Shown here piece by piece: positions 62,302-64,000 of a stretch of DNA of 64,000 nt. Source of the DNA: Gemmatimonadota bacterium (lineage in GTDB: Bacteria > Gemmatimonadota > Gemmatimonadetes > Gemmatimonadales > Gemmatimonadaceae). The notes under the pieces were generated by a model. The model searched no databases, had not been told where the DNA came from, and worked only from the letters and a program-made list of their open reading frames with translations. The stretch lies in assembly GCA_003134685.1 (NCBI GenBank), contig PLCA01000007.1:1-64000 (forward strand), given 5' to 3'. Each line of letters begins with the position of its first letter. Within the stretch, counting starts at the first letter, position 1. A program made the translations under genes and the position numbers.

Positions 62302-62362
62302 TCGCTGATGACAACAGGCACCAGACCCAGATCGAATCGCTGATGACAACGGGAACTAGACC
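62302..62362 (+). repeat. Imperfect 35-nt tandem duplication covering the gltX start
   Basis: TCGCTGATGACAAC appears at 62302 and again at 62337, offset by 35 nt. The similarity continues for about 26 nt with three mismatches. The first copy carries a start codon that lies out of frame with gltX, so the duplication creates a short ORF ahead of the real gene. Confidence 0.8.
62308..62343 (+). CDS. Upstream ORF overlapping the gltX start, 11 aa
   Basis: From the first duplicated ATG, MTTGTRPRSNR is encoded and ends in TGA at 62341-62343. The gltX ATG begins at 62343, so the two share one base in a TGATG context, typical of translational coupling. The first six residues are identical to those of gltX. 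This may be a leader that influences gltX translation or merely a by-product of the duplication. Confidence 0.4.
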   Translation: MTTGTRPRSNR

Positions 62363-63791
62363 ACGGCTCCGCTTCGCTCCCTCGCCGACCGGATATCTCC
62401 ACGTCGGAGGAGCGCGCACGGCGCTCTTCAATTGGCTCTACGCGCGCAAGTTCGGCGGAGAGTTCCTGCTCCGCATAGAGGACACGGACAAGGCGCGGAG
62501 CACCGACGAGAGCACGCGCGCGATCTTCGAAGGGATGGAGTGGCTCGGCCTGCTTTGGGACGATGGCGTCGTCTATCAGGGTGCGAACCTCGAGCGCCAT
62601 CAGGCGGATGCCAAAAAACTCCTCGACAGCGGAGCTGCCTATCGTTGCTTCTGTACTCCGGCCGAGCTCGACGCACGACGCCGCGAAGCGGAATCGCGCA
62701 AGGAGGCGTTCAAGTACGATCGTCGCTGCGAGCGCCTGCCCCGGGACGAGGTAGAACGCAGAGTCGCTGCAGGCGAGCCGTACGTAGTGCGCTTCCGCGT
62801 CCCCGAAGGCACGACGGAGTGGGACGACATGGTCCACGAGCGGATCGCGTTCCCGAACAAGGACATCGAGGACTTCGTCATTCTCCGCTCGGACGGGACG
62901 CCGATCTACAACCTCGCGGTCGTGTCCGACGACATCGCGATGGGAATCACCATCGTGATGCGCGGCGACGACCACATCTCCAACACGCCCAAACAGATTT
63001 TGCTCTACCGCGCGCTCGGCGCCTCGCTACCGACGTTCGCGCACCTGCCGATGATTCACGGGCTCGACGGAAAAAAGCTGAGCAAGCGGCACGGCGCGAC
63101 GGCCGTCGGAGATTACCAGCACTACGGGCTTCTTCCCGGCGCGTTGCTGAACTTCCTCGCGCTTCTCGGCTGGTCGCCGGGCGGTGATCGCGAGATCATG
63201 ACAGTTCCCGAGATGATCGAGCTCTTCAGCGTCGATGGCCTCCAGAAAAAGGCGGCGATCTTCGACCCTCAAAAGCTCGAATGGATGAATGGCCAGCACC
63301 TCTCGATGATTCCGCTCGAAGAGCTGGAGCTGCGCGTCACGCCCGCGATCGTGACGGCGCGTCTTGCTACCGAAGAAGAGCTGGTGGAGAGGCGCGATTG
63401 GTATTTCCGGTTGCTCGATCTCCTGCGCGTCCGCTCGCGCACGATCGACGACATCGTGCGCCAGGCCGGCCCCTATTTCCTCGAAAACATCGAATACGAT
63501 CCGGTCGCCGTCGCCAAGAACTGGAAGGATCCGGTCGAGGCGACCGCGCTGCTGCGCGCCACACGGGAGGCTCTCGCACAAGTCTCCGACTGGCAAACGG
63601 AGCCCCTCGAGACTGCTCTCCGATCGCTGGCCGAGTCGCACGGAATTTCGGCCGGAAAGGTCTTTCAGCCCCTCAGGGTGGCTTTAACCGGCCTTCCTGT
63701 GAGTCCCGGCATCTTCGAGATGCTGATTCAGATGGGGCGCGACCTGTCCCTAAACCGGATCGACAAAGCCCTGGCGGTCCTGGCCACGTAA
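62343..63791 (+). CDS. gltX: Glutamyl-tRNA synthetase
   Basis: A 482-aa class Ic synthetase. The HIGH-type motif FAPSPTGYLHVGGARTALFNW is at about residues 11-30, and the KMSKS-type loop KLSKRHGA is at about 245. RIEDTDKARSTDES and VMRGDDHISNTPKQILLYRAL are conserved catalytic segments. The C-terminal helical anticodon-binding region follows. It charges tRNA-Glu and may be non-discriminating. The ATG is the second copy in a tandem duplication and is overlapped by a short upstream ORF. No ribosome site is obvious next to it. Confidence 0.97.
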   Translation: MTTGTRPRLRFAPSPTGYLHVGGARTALFNWLYARKFGGEFLLRIEDTDKARSTDESTRAIFEGMEWLGLLWDDGVVYQGANLERHQADAKKLLDSGAAYRCFCTPAELDARRREAESRKEAFKYDRRCERLPRDEVERRVAAGEPYVVRFRVPEGTTEWDDMVHERIAFPNKDIEDFVILRSDGTPIYNLAVVSDDIAMGITIVMRGDDHISNTPKQILLYRALGASLPTFAHLPMIHGLDGKKLSKRHGATAVGDYQHYGLLPGALLNFLALLGWSPGGDREIMTVPEMIELFSVDGLQKKAAIFDPQKLEWMNGQHLSMIPLEELELRVTPAIVTARLATEEELVERRDWYFRLLDLLRVRSRTIDDIVRQAGPYFLENIEYDPVAVAKNWKDPVEATALLRATREALAQVSDWQTEPLETALRSLAESHGISAGKVFQPLRVALTGLPVSPGIFEMLIQMGRDLSLNRIDKALAVLAT

Positions 63792-63800
63792 GAAACTTAC
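63788..63800 (+). other. Small inverted repeat at the gltX stop
   Basis: GTAAG-AAA-CTTAC spans the gltX stop codon. The stem is only 5 bp, with no T tract, so it is noted as a possible mRNA-end structure only. Confidence 0.2.
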
Positions 63801-63817
63801 AGGCAGCTAACAAACTG

Positions 63818-63846
63818 TTGACCAGGTACGCTTTCGTACACAAATT
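63818..63846 (+). promoter_or_regulatory. lexA promoter with palindromic operator candidate
   Basis: A -35 box TTGACC (63818-63823) and a weak -10 CAAATT (63841-63846) are separated by 17 nt. Inside the spacer lies GTACG-CTTT-CGTAC (63826-63839), a perfect inverted repeat. This location is where an SOS box would repress transcription by LexA. The motif differs from the best known LexA boxes, so binding is inference. Confidence 0.5.
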
Positions 63847-63904
63847 ACCATTTGACGCGACCCGCTGGACCCGCGGCCCGGCTTCGCCTTTCAAAGGACT
63901 TCAA

Positions 63905-64000
63905 ATGGCCGAGCAACTAACAAAGCTTGAGAGCTCGGTATATCACTACCTTCTCGACTTCACGGCCGAGAACACCTACCAGCCCAGCATTCGGGACATC
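63905..64000 (+). CDS. lexA: LexA repressor, N-terminal part (runs off the window)
   Basis: Only the first 32 residues are in the window: LTKLESSVYHYLLDFTAE, then YQPSIRDI. This is the start of the winged helix-turn-helix domain of LexA, whose N-terminal helix and following Pro-Ser-Ile-Arg-Asp-Ile match the family. LexA represses SOS genes and cleaves itself with RecA. The peptidase domain lies outside the window. The palindrome upstream suggests autoregulation. Confidence 0.82.
   Translation, partial: MAEQLTKLESSVYHYLLDFTAENTYQPSIRDI

Noticed and set aside
63788-63800. Terminator of gltX
   Set aside because: The 5-bp stem has no T tract and is too short to act as a rho-independent terminator.

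Overview
The window reads as chromosomal DNA from a high-GC, Gram-negative-type bacterium. Many proteins carry lipoprotein or Tat signals, and there is a heptose-bisphosphate phosphatase, a type IV pilin and a large set of secreted peptidases. The gene content and several small families fit Gemmatimonadota best. That placement is inference from family recall, not from a search. No phage, CRISPR array or intact insertion sequence was recognised.

Left edge (1-2724): an AT-richer, gene-poor stretch with an unrecognised 218-aa protein, a small lipoprotein, a broken Nudix gene and a small membrane protein. It ends against the 3' side of a tRNA-Met gene, as the margin of an old tRNA-associated insertion would. 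Then comes a long minus-strand run (15374 down to 2725). It encodes thiolase, a CPBP protease, 3-hydroxybutyryl-CoA dehydrogenase, acyl-CoA dehydrogenase, leucine-type dehydrogenase, RpiB, GlyA, a Minf_1886-type protein, Nnr, ThiL, a PlsC-type acyltransferase, enolase and FtsB, then initiator tRNA and elongator tRNA-Met. Five of its junctions are 4-nt overlaps, so it is probably one or a few operons.

15.5-24.7 kb: gluconate kinase and permease, a cyclase-family lipoprotein, a RibD-C reductase, a DUF1624-like membrane protein and several small genes, including fragments of a GNAT acetyltransferase and a YbjQ protein. A Tat-exported Gfo/Idh/MocA oxidoreductase and an exported TIM-barrel isomerase follow. 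24.7-33.5 kb: a SolA-type oxidase, small membrane proteins, a PQQ-dependent sugar dehydrogenase, lipoproteins, DedA, an MhqO-type VOC protein and an acyl-CoA ligase.

33.5-47 kb: translation and nucleotide metabolism. It holds thrS, a BON-domain protein, valS, an Ig-like lipoprotein, selA, gmhB, purN, purH, a DUF2723 membrane protein and tRNA-Ser(UGA). The selA gene stands without selB, selC or selD nearby. 47-61 kb: type IV pilin, M48 lipoprotein protease, several small proteins, the pxpABC 5-oxoprolinase operon, a dihaem cytochrome, a DPP4-type peptidase, an M14 carboxypeptidase and a streptogramin-lyase-like propeller protein. 62-64 kb: tRNA-Ser(GCU), gltX preceded by a duplicated start region, and the first 32 codons of lexA behind a palindrome-bearing promoter.

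No clear new multi-gene system was found. The observations most worth checking are the duplicated gltX start with its 11-aa upstream ORF, the solitary selA, the hairpin before valS, the lexA operator candidate, and the set of truncated genes.
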